From the NCBI RefSeq assembly GCF_900104225.1, contig NZ_FNJK01000005.1, forward strand, positions 41,625 to 105,624: a DNA stretch of 64,000 nt. Direction: 5' to 3'. The notes below the pieces were generated by a model, which did not search any database, was not told where the DNA came from, and was given only the letters and a program-made list of their open reading frames with translations. The DNA is from Streptococcus equinus (GTDB lineage: Bacteria; Bacillota; Bacilli; Lactobacillales; Streptococcaceae). Positions 37,903 to 47,417 of this stretch are shown here, piece after piece; within the stretch, counting starts at the first letter, position 1, and every line of letters begins with the position of its first letter. Both the position numbers and the translations under genes were made by a program.

Positions 37903-38497
37903 CGCCTAAAATTTTTTGATCGATAATATCCAAATAAGGAACTTGAGGGAGTGAACTTGTTGTCACCATATACCCATTTTTTCTGATATAATCAAGTGGC
38001 ATGGATTTGGTGCCGAGGTTGATTTGGTAAAAGTCTACTAGCGCGCTAGCAGGTAAAAAATAAGTTTCCTTAAGTGTCGAAAAGTGAAGTAATACAAAGC
38101 AGATGCCGTCTTGTTTTAAGACATGTTCCATATGCTCAATTTGGTGAGCGTGAAAGTTCTTTAATGGCATAGATGTCTTTTGCCGCGTTTCTTTCGCTTC
38201 AAAGTCAATATAGCGCCCTTTGTAGACGCCAGAATAATCGGTCGTTGATGCTTGGCGAAAGTAAGCTTCTACAATTTTGGCACGGCTTCTTTTAGGATAA
38301 TCAACTTTTACAATTTGAATTGGGGTTGGTTTTTTGTGAACAACAGCAATATCACGAGATAAGTAGTAATTATTGGTTTCATTGATTGCTGCTTCAAAAC
38401 TCATCCCACGATTAGCAAAATTAATCGTTGATTTTGTTGTCTTTCTAGAAGCTGGGACTGCTTGTTTTCGAATAAGATGATGAGGGTAATTAACCAT
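37889..38497 (-). CDS. recU: Holliday junction resolvase RecU
   Basis: 202 residues. RecU cuts Holliday junctions during recombination and chromosome segregation. Family motifs are [32 protein letters not shown], the catalytic region [20 protein letters not shown] and [15 protein letters not shown]. The ATG at 38497 has AGGAG upstream and gives the usual MVNYPHH N-terminus; longer in-frame sequence up to 38581 would overlap the divergent ypsA gene. It forms an operon with pbp1a, as in other Firmicutes. Confidence 0.95.
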   Translation of the reverse strand: MVNYPHHLIRKQAVPASRKTTKSTINFANRGMSFEAAINETNNYYLSRDIAVVHKKPTPIQIVKVDYPKRSRAKIVEAYFRQASTTDYSGVYKGRYIDFEAKETRQKTSMPLKNFHAHQIEHMEHVLKQDGICFVLLHFSTLKETYFLPASALVDFYQINLGTKSMPLDYIRKNGYMVTTSSLPQVPYLDIIDQKILGGDHN

Positions 38498-38540
38498 AAA
38501 ACTCCTAACATTCATGCTTAAGTCAATATAAGCACTACTA

Positions 38541-38549
38541 TTATAACAT
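38541..38549 (-). promoter_or_regulatory. Extended -10 promoter of recU-pbp1a
   Basis: On the minus strand TGTTATAAT lies about 45 bp upstream of recU, in the 74-bp gap shared with divergent ypsA. A promoter for ypsA must overlap it but no clear one was identified. Confidence 0.5.
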
Positions 38550-38571
38550 ATTTTTAGAAAGGAAGCAGGAT

Positions 38572-39090
38572 ATGACTTCAATTCTCGTCACGGGTTATAA
38601 GAGTTTTGAACTTGGTATTTTTCAAGAAAAGGACGAGCGAATCGAGGTGATTAAAAAAGCAATTAGGCATGATTTCATTCGCTATTTTGATGAAGGTGTT
38701 GACTGGTTAATTTTTATGGGAAACCTTGGATTTGAATATTGGGCATTACAGGTTGCAAAAGAGCTGCAAGAGGAGTATGATTTTAATATTGCAACGATTT
38801 TTACCTTTGCAAATCATGGTCATAATTGGAATGAAGCTAATCAGGTCAAACTAAGCGAGTTTAAACAGGTGGATTTTGTTAAATACTCTTATCAAGAGTA
38901 TGAAAATCCAAGTCAGTTTAGAACCTACAATCAATTTTTAGTAGATAATACGGATGGTGCTTATCTATTTTATGATCCTGAAAATGAGACAAATTTGAAA
39001 TATTTAGTGCAGGTTATGCGTGAAAAAGACAACTATCCAATTCAGTTTTTGACCTTTGATCGTCTTAATGAATTTCTTGAAGATTGGTAA
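38572..39090 (+). CDS. ypsA: YpsA-family SLOG protein (DUF1273)
   Basis: 172 residues starting with the Rossmann-like [12 protein letters not shown] and containing a [17 protein letters not shown] motif typical of the DUF1273/YpsA family in the SLOG superfamily, thought to bind nucleotide-like ligands. In Bacillus YpsA affects cell division and oxidative stress; the molecular role is unclear. GAAAGGAAG precedes the ATG. It is divergent from recU and upstream of gpsB, a conserved neighbourhood. Confidence 0.9.
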   Translation: MTSILVTGYKSFELGIFQEKDERIEVIKKAIRHDFIRYFDEGVDWLIFMGNLGFEYWALQVAKELQEEYDFNIATIFTFANHGHNWNEANQVKLSEFKQVDFVKYSYQEYENPSQFRTYNQFLVDNTDGAYLFYDPENETNLKYLVQVMREKDNYPIQFLTFDRLNEFLEDW

Positions 39091-39217
39091 TCAATTTTTA
39101 ATGATGTTTTAAAAGTAAATGCTTGATTTTTCATTAAATTTTCTGTAACATATATCTTGATATGACGTTTTCATATTCTAAGGTTAACTAGAATAGTTTT
39201 GTTTGGAGAGAGATAGA

Positions 39218-39547
39218 ATGGCAAGTATTATTTATAGTCCTAAGGACATTTTTGAACAAGAATTTAAAACCAGCATGCGTGGTTACGATAAAAAAGAAGT
39301 TGACGAGTTCCTTGATGACGTTATCAAAGATTACGAGACTTATATTTCTCAAGTTCAAGAACTACGTGCTGAAAATGAAAAATTAAAACAAGAATTGGCT
39401 GCTAAACCAAAAGCAGCTCCAACAACTTCTTATGTTGCTCCACAGGCAGAACATGCACGTGTTGCGCAATCTGCGACAAACTTCGATATTTTGAAACGTA
39501 TCAGTCGTTTGGAAAAAGAAGTGTTTGGTAAACAAATCACTGAATAA
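39218..39547 (+). CDS. gpsB: Cell division regulator GpsB
   Basis: 109 residues. GpsB is a cytoplasmic adaptor that links PBPs, MreC and the StkP/PknB kinase and balances septal and peripheral wall growth. The N-terminal DivIVA-like domain has [20 protein letters not shown] and the coiled coil [15 protein letters not shown]; an Ala/Pro linker leads to a short C-terminal helix ([14 protein letters not shown]). GGAGAG upstream supports the ATG at 39218 rather than an in-frame start 15 bases earlier. Partners PBP1a and PknB are also in this window. Confidence 0.95.
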   Translation: MASIIYSPKDIFEQEFKTSMRGYDKKEVDEFLDDVIKDYETYISQVQELRAENEKLKQELAAKPKAAPTTSYVAPQAEHARVAQSATNFDILKRISRLEKEVFGKQITE

Positions 39548-39628
39548 TAACTTTTTAGTTATTTGCTGACGAAGTTATTAAATAATTTGTATAAGACTTA
39601 TCTCTATTTACGGAGATAAGAAAGATAA

Positions 39629-40010
39629 TTGCAATTTTTGGATAATCGCGTGGTATTCTAATACCATGAGGAAAGTCCATGCTAGCACTGGCTGTGATGC
39701 CGGTAGTGTTTGTGCTAGGTGAATTAATAAGCCTAGGGACATCTTTTGATGTTACGGCGAGTGAAAGGGCTAAGTCCTTGATATGCCTAAATAGCTCTGA
39801 AAAGTGCCACAGTGACGTAGTTCCTGAGGAAACCCGGGAAGTGGAACGCGGTAAACCCCTCAAGCTAGCAACCCAAACTTTGGTAGGGGCACGGGATAGT
39901 AGGAATCCGAACGATCTATCCTGACTGGAAACAGTAGACAGATGATTATCGAAGGAGATAAGACCTAGTTATCTCTGGAACAAAACATGGCTTATAGAAA
40001 ATTGCATATA
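39629..40010 (+). ncRNA. rnpB: RNase P RNA, Bacillus type (type B)
   Basis: The catalytic RNA that trims tRNA 5' leaders. It has the universal GAGGAAAGTCC (CR I, 39670-39680), a GGCGAGTGAAAGGGC-like central region and the conserved 3' ACAGTAGACAGATGATTATCG stretch around 39932-39950, shown here only as a position guide. The ends pair as TTGCAATTTTT near 39630 and AGAAAATTGCA near 40005. Position just after gpsB is the usual streptococcal place. Exact ends are uncertain by a few bases. Confidence 0.94.
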
Positions 40011-40017
40011 GGTATCT

Positions 40018-40045
40018 AGCTAGCTTAGGCTAGCTTTTATTTTTG
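40018..40045 (+). terminator. Terminator after rnpB
   Basis: AGCTAGC pairs with GCTAGCT around TTAG, followed by a T-rich stretch. The remaining gap to 40171 shows only A/T-rich sequence and presumably the next promoter. Confidence 0.75.
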
Positions 40046-40171
40046 CTGTATTTTAATACTAAATGATTGCTTTATTTGGTATTTGAAAATTAATCGATTT
40101 TTACTAGCTATATGCTGGTAAAACGTGTTAAACTTATAGATAAGTATTTTGATGAAAATAGGAATGTGTGA

Positions 40172-41344
40172 ATGAAAAAAACATTTAATTTAGTAGCAAC
40201 TGCAGCTGCAGGACTTGAGGCTGTTGTTGGGCGTGAAATCCGTGATTTAGGGATTGATTGCCAAGTTGAAAATGGTAAAGTACGTTTTCAAGGAGATGTT
40301 AGAACGATTATTACAACAAATCTTTGGTTACGTGCAGCAGACCGTGTCAAAATTATTGTTGGTGAATTTCCAGCGCGTACCTTTGAGGAATTATTCCAAG
40401 GAATTTATAAATTGGATTGGGAAAATTATTTGCCATTAGGTGCCAAATTTCCAATTTCAAAAGCTAAATGTGTGAAATCTAAATTGCACAATGAGCCAAG
40501 TGTTCAAGCAATTAGTAAAAAAGCTGTTGTCAAAAAACTTCAAAAGGTTTACCATCGTCCAGACGGTGTGCCATTACAAGAAAATGGTGCTGAATTCAGA
40601 ATTGAAGTTTCAATTTTGAAAGATAAAGCAACGGTCATGATTGATACAACAGGAGCTAGTCTCTTTAAACGCGGTTACCGTGTTGAAAAAGGTGGCGCTC
40701 CGATTAAAGAAAATATGGCAGCTGCCATTATTGAATTGTCAAACTGGTATCCAGATAAACCATTTATCGATCCAACATGTGGTTCAGGAACGTTCTGTAT
40801 TGAAGCAGCTATGATTGGGATGAACATTGCTCCTGGTTTTAATCGAGACTTTGCTTTTGAAGAATGGAATTGGGTTGACGCTGATTTGGTTCAACAAGTT
40901 CGCGATGAAGCTGAAGAAAAAGCTAATTATGATATTGAACTTGACATTTCAGGATTTGATATTGATGGTCGCATGATTGAAATTGCCAAGAAAAATGCTG
41001 AAGAAGCAGGACTTGGAGATATCATTAAATTGAAACAAATGCGTCTTCAAGATTTAAAAACTGATAAAATCAATGGTGTTATCATTTCTAACCCACCCTA
41101 TGGTGAACGATTGCTTGATGACAAAGCTGTTGACATCTTGTATAATGAGATGGGACAGACTTTTGCACCATTGAAAACATGGAGTAAATTTATTCTGACC
41201 AGCGATGAACAGTTCGAACGAAAATACGGGTCACAAGCTGATAAAAAACGTAAATTATACAATGGTACGCTTAGAGTTGATTTGTACCAATTTTACGGTG
41301 AACGTGTTAAACGCTCTGCTATCACGCAAGCAAAAGAAAAGTAA
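40172..41344 (+). CDS. THUMP-domain class I RNA methyltransferase (RlmL/YpsC-like)
   Basis: 390 residues: an N-terminal THUMP RNA-binding domain (about 1-160), then a Rossmann methyltransferase with the SAM motif DPTCGSGTFCIEAA and the catalytic NPPYGERL. The family N2-methylates guanines in 23S rRNA (RlmL N-terminal part in E. coli); the exact target here is not proven. The upstream region has only a weak ribosome binding site (AGGAATGTG). It stands before mapZ, as in other streptococci. Confidence 0.92.
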   Translation: MKKTFNLVATAAAGLEAVVGREIRDLGIDCQVENGKVRFQGDVRTIITTNLWLRAADRVKIIVGEFPARTFEELFQGIYKLDWENYLPLGAKFPISKAKCVKSKLHNEPSVQAISKKAVVKKLQKVYHRPDGVPLQENGAEFRIEVSILKDKATVMIDTTGASLFKRGYRVEKGGAPIKENMAAAIIELSNWYPDKPFIDPTCGSGTFCIEAAMIGMNIAPGFNRDFAFEEWNWVDADLVQQVRDEAEEKANYDIELDISGFDIDGRMIEIAKKNAEEAGLGDIIKLKQMRLQDLKTDKINGVIISNPPYGERLLDDKAVDILYNEMGQTFAPLKTWSKFILTSDEQFERKYGSQADKKRKLYNGTLRVDLYQFYGERVKRSAITQAKEK

Positions 41345-41408
41345 GGGAAAGTGCGCTTAACAAGCTTAGTTAGGCAGTTGAAATTTTAATTAGAGAGGTG
41401 ACCAAAAC

Positions 41409-42917
41409 GTGTCAGAAAAAAAAGACATGCCGTCTTCTGAAGAACAAGATGGGCTTAATTTGCAAGATGTTAAAAATCTAACCATTGAAGAAGCTGTTCG
41501 AAAAGATTCTGAAATGAAAGCTGGAATTACTGAGTCTGATGGCGTTTTAGATAAGTATATTAAACAGCACCGAGATGAAGTAACATCACAAAAATTTGAA
41601 ACAAAGCTATCTGATTTTGATGATTTAGATACAAAAGCTTTAGATAATTTTATTAAAAAACAACGCGAAGAACTTGTTAATAGTGGTATTGTTGGCAAAG
41701 AAGTTTTTGAGGAAGCTACTGAAGCTAATCAAGTGCCTGAAGCAGAAGAAGTGGTTGAACCAGCTGTTGAAGCTACCGAAACTGAGCCTGAACAAGTAGA
41801 GCCAGTAAGTTCTGAGTCAAAAGAAGCAACTTCAGAAGAAGCACCAAAGGTTGAAGAAACCGTTGAAGCTACTGAAGAAGAAAAAGAGGAGCCGGTAGTA
41901 GCTCAAATTGAAGATTCAGAAAAAAAAGCTGAACCAACTATTGCTCTTACAACTGATGAAAGTAAACCAAGTTCTAAGAAAAAACGTGTTATTATTGGGG
42001 GCTTAGCTGCTCTTGTAGTTGCTATTTTTGGCGCTGGTTATGGTTTACACTATGTTAAAGGGTCAAATACTACAGTTGCTAGCTCATCAACATCATCAAG
42101 TCAGAAAAAAACATCATCAAGTTCAAGTGCAGCAGCGAAAGCAAAACAAGCCAAAAAAGCTTTTGATGAAGCTTATGCGGCAATGTTCACTGATGATACT
42201 AAGACTAAATTAAAAAACAGTGAATTTGATAAAATTTCTGTTCTAAAAGAAAAATTAGATGCTCTAAAAGGAACTGATTTTTATGATGATGCCAAAAAAC
42301 AATATGATACAGTAGCAGCTCACATTACTGCTATCAAGGCTATCAATGCTTTGTTTGACAAAGATGTTATTGTGGATGGTAAAAAGGTTTCAGGAACTGT
42401 CAAGGCTGATGCTAACTTTGATAGTTTGTCTAGTGATGTTTTGAATACTGGTGATGCTAAATTAGATAATTTGTTGCAATCAGTGATTACTGATGGTAAA
42501 AATCAATTAGCTGCTAAAGCTCAATCAAGTAGTCAAGCACAAGCAGCTGCAAACACTGCTAACCAGACAGAAAGTAGTGAAGAAACAGCGGATGCCAAAC
42601 CACAAGCTCCAGCTTCTGATAATTCAAATCTTCAACGCGATAAGAGTCGTGTTCCTTATAATGAATCGGCAATTGCTGATTCAGGAAATCCAGCTTGGAC
42701 ATTTGGTGATGGTGTGCTTGAAAAAATTGTTTCAACATCACAAGCGCGTGGCTATTTCTCAGGAAATGATTATATTCTTGAAAAAGTTAATATTATCAAT
42801 GGTAATGGCTATTACAATATGTTTAGAAAAGATGGAACATATCTATTCTCAATTAACTGTAAAACAGGTTACTTTGTAGGTAATGGTTCTGGTCACTCTG
42901 ACGCATTGGATTATTAA
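41409..42917 (+). CDS. mapZ: Mid-cell-anchored protein MapZ (LocZ)
   Basis: 502 residues. MapZ marks the future division site in streptococci and positions FtsZ. The cytoplasmic N-terminus (1-192) has the conserved FtsZ-binding start LNLQDVKNLTIEEAV and the paired KYIKQHRDE and NFIKKQREE motifs, then a Glu-rich stretch with threonines that StkP-type kinases phosphorylate in relatives. One transmembrane helix (about 194-215) leads to an extracellular Ser-rich linker and two C-terminal peptidoglycan-associated domains (about 245-355 and 400-502). The GTG start follows GAGAGGTG. Confidence 0.93.
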   Translation: MSEKKDMPSSEEQDGLNLQDVKNLTIEEAVRKDSEMKAGITESDGVLDKYIKQHRDEVTSQKFETKLSDFDDLDTKALDNFIKKQREELVNSGIVGKEVFEEATEANQVPEAEEVVEPAVEATETEPEQVEPVSSESKEATSEEAPKVEETVEATEEEKEEPVVAQIEDSEKKAEPTIALTTDESKPSSKKKRVIIGGLAALVVAIFGAGYGLHYVKGSNTTVASSSTSSSQKKTSSSSSAAAKAKQAKKAFDEAYAAMFTDDTKTKLKNSEFDKISVLKEKLDALKGTDFYDDAKKQYDTVAAHITAIKAINALFDKDVIVDGKKVSGTVKADANFDSLSSDVLNTGDAKLDNLLQSVITDGKNQLAAKAQSSSQAQAAANTANQTESSEETADAKPQAPASDNSNLQRDKSRVPYNESAIADSGNPAWTFGDGVLEKIVSTSQARGYFSGNDYILEKVNIINGNGYYNMFRKDGTYLFSINCKTGYFVGNGSGHSDALDY

Positions 42918-42930
42918 TGAAAAGTTTAAA

Positions 42931-42957
42931 AAGCTCTCCTTTTGGAGGGCTTCTTTT
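42931..42957 (+). terminator. Terminator after mapZ
   Basis: AAGCTCTCC pairs with GGAGGGCTT around TTTT, followed by CTTTT. Confidence 0.8.
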
Positions 42958-43006
42958 GATTTCAGAAGTGAAATAATGAAAAAATCTTGAAAAAAGTTTC
43001 AAAAAA

Positions 43007-43035
43007 TTGACAAGAAAAAATGGAAGCGCTATAAT
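43007..43035 (+). promoter_or_regulatory. Promoter of the acetoin/diacetyl reductase with cre site over the -10
   Basis: TTGACA (43007-43012) and TATAAT (43030-43035) are 17 bp apart, a consensus promoter. TGGAAGCGCTATAA (43021-43034) matches the CcpA cre consensus TGNAANCGNNNNCA except at one position and overlaps the -10, so catabolite repression is likely. Confidence 0.8.
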
Positions 43036-43066
43036 TGGCGTAATTTAAAGATTAAGGGGTGATATT

Positions 43067-43831
43067 ATGGTAAAAGTAGCCATTGTTACTGGTGCAGGCC
43101 AAGGGATTGGCTTTGCTATTGCAAAACGTCTTCATGAAGATGGATTTAAGATTGGAATCTTAGATTACAATCAAGAAACAGCAGAAAAAGCTGTTCAGGA
43201 ACTTTCCCCACAGGATACTTATGCAGTTGTAGCTGATGTTTCTAAGCGTGAAGAGGTTGCTAAGGCATTTGCGCAGGTTGTTGAACATTTTGGAGATTTA
43301 TCGGTTGTTGTAAATAATGCAGGGGTTGCCCCAACAACGCCTTTAGATACAATCACAGAAGACGTTTTTGAACGCACTTTTGCCATTAATGTCGGAGGTG
43401 TTATCTGGGGAGCTCAGGCAGCCTTGGCTGAATTCAAAAAATTAGGTCATGGTGGTAAGATTATTAATGCTTCATCTCAAGCTGGTGTAGTTGGTAACCC
43501 TAATTTGACTGTTTACGGTGGTAGTAAATTTGCTATTCGTGGTATTACACAAACCCTAGCACGTGATTTGGCAGATTATGGTATTACTGTAAATGCTTAT
43601 GCACCAGGGATTGTTAAGACACCGATGATGTTCGATATTGCTCATGAAGTCGGTAAAAATGCTGGTAAAGATGATGAATGGGGCATGCAAACTTTTGCTA
43701 AAGACATTACTCTTAAACGATTGTCTGAACCAGAAGATGTAGCTAAAGCAGTTGGATTTTTGGCAGGACCTGATTCTGATTACATTACTGGACAAACCAT
43801 TATTGTTGATGGTGGTATGCAATTCCATTAA
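43067..43831 (+). CDS. Diacetyl/acetoin reductase (short-chain dehydrogenase)
   Basis: 254 residues, a classical SDR: NAD(P) motif TGAGQGIG, NNAG at about residues 84-87, catalytic Ser in INASSQAG and Tyr/Lys in VYGGSKFA, and a C-terminal VDGGMQFH. The length and the sequence around the active site fit the ButA/BudC group that interconverts diacetyl, acetoin and 2,3-butanediol with NADH. AAGGGGTG precedes the ATG. The cre-covered promoter fits a fermentative enzyme. Substrate stereochemistry cannot be seen. Confidence 0.88.
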   Translation: MVKVAIVTGAGQGIGFAIAKRLHEDGFKIGILDYNQETAEKAVQELSPQDTYAVVADVSKREEVAKAFAQVVEHFGDLSVVVNNAGVAPTTPLDTITEDVFERTFAINVGGVIWGAQAALAEFKKLGHGGKIINASSQAGVVGNPNLTVYGGSKFAIRGITQTLARDLADYGITVNAYAPGIVKTPMMFDIAHEVGKNAGKDDEWGMQTFAKDITLKRLSEPEDVAKAVGFLAGPDSDYITGQTIIVDGGMQFH

Positions 43832-43850
43832 AATTTTCATGACAAACACA

Positions 43851-43881
43851 AAGGCAGGGAGGAAAACTCCCTGCCTTTTTA
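43851..43881 (+). terminator. Terminator after the diacetyl/acetoin reductase
   Basis: AAAGGCAGGGAG pairs with CTCCCTGCCTTT, followed by T residues. Confidence 0.9.
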
Positions 43882-43886
43882 GAAAC

Positions 43887-43911
43887 AAAAAAGCCAGCAA
43901 GGCTGACTTTT
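43887..43911 (-). terminator. luxS terminator
   Basis: Read on the minus strand, AAAAGTCAGCC pairs with the TGGCTTTTT side, ending in T residues, directly after the luxS stop. Confidence 0.75.
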
Positions 43912-43917
43912 GATTTT

Positions 43918-44403
43918 TTAGATGACGTGACGTTCAAATGGATCGTCTGAGATACCGTCTTTAAGAATAAGTTTTGCCCATTCTTTAGCAGTAAATAGGC
44001 TGTGGTCTTTGTAGTTTCCACATGATTCAATTGTTGTTCCTGGCACATCATCCCATGATGTTACAGTAGCAATTTCTTCTAAACTTGATTTGATGACTTT
44101 GGCAATTTCAGTTGTGTTGTGTTTACCCCACATGATCAAGTGGAAACCAGTACGGCAACCAAATGGTGAGCAGTCAATCATTCCGTCGATACGTTCACGG
44201 ATAAGTTTAGCAAGTAAGTGTTCGATAGTGTGCAAGCCAGCAGTTGGAATAGCATTTTCATTTGGTTGAACCAAACGGATATCAAAGTTTGTGATGACAT
44301 CTCCAAGAGGTCCAACTTCCTCAGAAATCAAACGAACATAAGGTGCTTTAACGATTGTATGATCTAGTTCAAAACTTTCTACAGTTACTTCTTTTTTTGA
44401 CAT
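43918..44403 (-). CDS. luxS: S-ribosylhomocysteine lyase
   Basis: 161 residues, full length. It splits S-ribosylhomocysteine to homocysteine and the autoinducer-2 precursor DPD in the activated methyl cycle. The Fe-binding HTIEH motif, the catalytic cysteine in SPFGCRTGF and the third metal ligand Cys in IESCGNY are present. The ATG at 44403 has AAAAGGAGT upstream; the longer in-frame start at 44436 has none. It is divergent from rny. Confidence 0.97.
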   Translation of the reverse strand: MSKKEVTVESFELDHTIVKAPYVRLISEEVGPLGDVITNFDIRLVQPNENAIPTAGLHTIEHLLAKLIRERIDGMIDCSPFGCRTGFHLIMWGKHNTTEIAKVIKSSLEEIATVTSWDDVPGTTIESCGNYKDHSLFTAKEWAKLILKDGISDDPFERHVI

Positions 44404-44436
44404 AATAGACTCCTTTTTTATTCCTCTAATAATCAT

Positions 44437-44465
44437 ATCATAAATTTTAGTAAAACGCTTTACAA
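44437..44465 (-). promoter_or_regulatory. luxS promoter
   Basis: On the minus strand TTGTAA (44465-44460) and TATGAT (44442-44437) are 17 bp apart. The palindrome GTAAAACGCTTTAC (44450-44463) overlaps the -35; it is cre-like but misses outer consensus bases. Confidence 0.6.
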
Positions 44466-44472
44466 TTTTAAA

Positions 44473-44501
44473 TTGTGAAAAAACTCGATTTATGGTAAAC
44501 T
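44473..44501 (+). promoter_or_regulatory. rny promoter
   Basis: TTGTGA (44473-44478) and TAAACT (44496-44501) are 17 bp apart, with a TG extension at 44493-44494. Confidence 0.65.
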
Positions 44502-44552
44502 TGAAAGTAGCTTTCTATAGATGAAATCTAAAATTTTTATTGAGGTAAAAAC

Positions 44553-46160
44553 ATGCCAAATATTATTATCTTGATTGTTTTTGCCCTCATTGGTTTGATA
44601 GTTGGTTATGCACTGATTTCCATCAGACTTAAGTCTGCGAAAGAAGCTGCAGAACTCACTCTTTTAAATGCAGAACAGGATGCTGTTAATCTACGTGGTA
44701 AGGCTGAACTTGAAGCTGAACACATTAGAAAATCAGCTGAGCGAGAAACGAAAGCTCATCGCAAAGAATTACTGATCGAAGCAAAAGAAGAGGCTAGAAA
44801 ATATCGAGAAGAGATTGAAAAAGAATTTAAATCTGAAAGACAAGAGTTAAAACAAATGGAGACTCGTTTGACTGAACGAGCGTCTTCTCTTGATCGCAAG
44901 GATGAAAATCTAACCAGCAAAGAAAAAGTGTTGGATAGTAAAGAACAAAGTCTAACCGATAAATCTAGACACATTAATGAGCGTGAAAAACAAATCGGAG
45001 AACTAGAAGAACAGAAAAAAGCAGAACTTGAACGTGTCGCCTTGATGACGATTGCTGAAGCGCGTGAAATTATTTTGACAGAAACTGAAACTAATTTGAC
45101 GCATGAAATTGCAACTCGCATTAAAGATGCTGAACGTGAGGTCCGCGATAAGTCTAACAAGCTCGCCAAAAACATTCTCGCTCAAGCCATGCAACGAATG
45201 GCTGGTGAATATGTTACTGAACAAACCATTACAACCGTTCATCTACCAGATGATAGCATGAAAGGTCGTATCATTGGTCGTGAAGGACGTAATATTCGTA
45301 CTCTTGAAAGTTTGACAGGAATTGATGTCATTATCGATGATACACCTGAAGTGGTAGTCCTCTCAGGATTTGATCCAATTCGTCGTGAAATTGCTCGTAT
45401 GACATTGGAAGCCTTGATTCAAGATGGTCGTATTCACCCAGCTCGCATTGAAGAATTGGTTGAAAAGAACCGTTTGGAAATGGACAACCGTATTCGTGAA
45501 TATGGTGAAGCTGCTGCTTTTGAAATCGGCGCTGTAAACTTGCATCCTGATTTAATTAAAATAATGGGTCGTTTGCAATTTAGAACGTCATATGGTCAAA
45601 ATGTTTTACGTCACTCAGTTGAAGTTGGTAAGATGGCTGGTATTCTTGCTAGCGAACTTGGTGAAAACGTAATGCTTGCTCGTCGTGCAGGTTTCTTGCA
45701 TGATATGGGGAAAGCTATCGACCGTGAAGTTGAAGGTAGCCACGTTGAAATTGGTGCCGAATTTGCTCGTAAGTACAAAGAAAACCCAATCGTGGTTAAT
45801 GCGATTGCCAGTCACCACGGTGATGTCGAACCTGAAAGTGTGATCGCTGTGATTGTTGCAGCAGCTGATGCTTTAAGTTCAGCTCGTCCAGGTGCTCGTA
45901 ACGAGTCAATGGAAAATTACATCAAACGTCTTCGTGATTTGGAAGAAATTGCAACAAGCTTTGATGGTGTTCAAAACAGTTATGCTTTGCAAGCTGGACG
46001 TGAAATTCGTATCATGGTGCAACCAACTAAAGTTTCTGATGACGAGGTAACAATCCTTGCTCACAAAGTTCGTGAAAAAATCGAAAGCAACCTTGATTAT
46101 CCAGGTAACATTAAAGTTACCGTTATTCGAGAAATGCGTGCTGTCGATTACGCAAAATAA
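44553..46160 (+). CDS. rny: Ribonuclease Y
   Basis: 535 residues. RNase Y is a membrane-anchored endoribonuclease that starts mRNA decay in Firmicutes. A single N-terminal membrane helix (about 1-24) is followed by a long coiled coil (about 30-190), a KH domain ([25 protein letters not shown] region, about 225-260) and an HD domain ([10 protein letters not shown], then [10 protein letters not shown]). GAGGT precedes the ATG. It begins the rny-gmk-rpoZ-priA order, but a terminator and a new promoter separate it from gmk. Confidence 0.97.
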   Translation: MPNIIILIVFALIGLIVGYALISIRLKSAKEAAELTLLNAEQDAVNLRGKAELEAEHIRKSAERETKAHRKELLIEAKEEARKYREEIEKEFKSERQELKQMETRLTERASSLDRKDENLTSKEKVLDSKEQSLTDKSRHINEREKQIGELEEQKKAELERVALMTIAEAREIILTETETNLTHEIATRIKDAEREVRDKSNKLAKNILAQAMQRMAGEYVTEQTITTVHLPDDSMKGRIIGREGRNIRTLESLTGIDVIIDDTPEVVVLSGFDPIRREIARMTLEALIQDGRIHPARIEELVEKNRLEMDNRIREYGEAAAFEIGAVNLHPDLIKIMGRLQFRTSYGQNVLRHSVEVGKMAGILASELGENVMLARRAGFLHDMGKAIDREVEGSHVEIGAEFARKYKENPIVVNAIASHHGDVEPESVIAVIVAAADALSSARPGARNESMENYIKRLRDLEEIATSFDGVQNSYALQAGREIRIMVQPTKVSDDEVTILAHKVREKIESNLDYPGNIKVTVIREMRAVDYAK

Positions 46161-46169
46161 TAAAATAGA

Positions 46170-46204
46170 CAAAAAGAAGTGCGTTTCAGACGTACTTCTT
46201 TTTA
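46170..46204 (+). terminator. Terminator after rny
   Basis: AAAAAGAAGTGCG pairs with CGTACTTCTTTTT (one G-U pair). Confidence 0.85.
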
Positions 46205-46228
46205 ATGTGAAGGAGCTTGTAAATTTCC

Positions 46229-46257
46229 TTGAAATATAGCCTTATCTTTGATATACT
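46229..46257 (+). promoter_or_regulatory. gmk-rpoZ promoter
   Basis: TTGAAA (46229-46234) and TATACT (46252-46257), 17 bp apart, with a TG extension at 46249-46250. Confidence 0.7.
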
Positions 46258-46293
46258 AGAATGTAGTCTAATTGAATAAAAAGCAAGTCTTAA

Positions 46294-46938
<645 letters not shown>

Positions 46939-46961
46939 AAGAGAGAAGAGAGAAAAAAGCT

Positions 46962-47276
46962 ATGATGTTAAAACCTTCTATTGACACTTTGCTTGATAAA
47001 GTGCCATCAAAATACTCACTTTGCATTCTTCAAGCTAAACGCGCTCACGAACTTGAAGCTGGTGCAAAACCAACTCAAGAATTCAAATCAGTAAAAGCTA
47101 CTTTGCAAGCTCTTGAAGAAATTGAATCTGGTAACGTTGTTATCCACCCAGATCCAGAAGCAAAACGAGCTGCTGTTCACGCTCGTATCGAAGCAGAACG
47201 TTTGGCTAAAGAAGAAGAAGAACGTAAAATCAAAGAACAAATTGCTAAAGAAAAAGAAGAAGGAGAAAAAATCTAA
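46962..47276 (+). CDS. rpoZ: RNA polymerase omega subunit
   Basis: 104 residues. Omega helps assemble RNA polymerase by holding beta-prime. It has the family start [18 protein letters not shown] and the KRAHEL motif, plus an extended Lys/Glu-rich helical tail usual in streptococci. Two adjacent ATGs (46962 and 46965) are possible starts. It is co-transcribed with gmk and followed by a terminator. Confidence 0.96.
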   Translation: MMLKPSIDTLLDKVPSKYSLCILQAKRAHELEAGAKPTQEFKSVKATLQALEEIESGNVVIHPDPEAKRAAVHARIEAERLAKEEEERKIKEQIAKEKEEGEKI

Positions 47277-47300
47277 GGTATTTTATCTTAGATTTTTCTT
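47266..47300 (+). terminator. Terminator after rpoZ
   Basis: AAAAATCTAAG, overlapping the end of rpoZ, pairs with CTTAGATTTTT. Confidence 0.8.
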
Positions 47301-47306
47301 GTAATA

Positions 47307-47370
47307 AATCATTGTGATAAAGTAAACAAGTATTAAAAATGATTACTTATCACGATGATTATTCTTTTTT
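47307..47370 (+). repeat. Large imperfect inverted repeat upstream of priA
   Basis: AATCATTGTGATAAAGTAA (47307-47325) and TTACTTATCACGATGATT (47343-47360) pair over about 18 bp with one bulge and one G-U, around a 17-nt loop; ATTCTTTTTT follows. It looks like a second terminator or an attenuator 48 bp before priA. It could also be an operator. Confidence 0.6.
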
Positions 47371-47417
47371 CATCAGGATAAAATTTTTGAGTTCATTGAG
47401 GATTAGAAAGGAGAGTT

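Noticed and set aside
39555..39924. Two open frames of about 80-100 codons on opposite strands
   Set aside because: They lie inside the RNase P RNA, whose conserved elements explain the sequence.
44756..45175. A 139-codon open frame on the minus strand
   Set aside because: It mirrors the coiled-coil coding part of rny; serine/arginine-rich composition is typical of antisense to Lys/Glu-rich helices.
45292..45300. Reverse-strand SigX-like boxes (TATTCGTA) here and in other genes
   Set aside because: They fall inside coding sequence where ATT CGT (Ile-Arg) codons produce them; no gene starts downstream in that direction.
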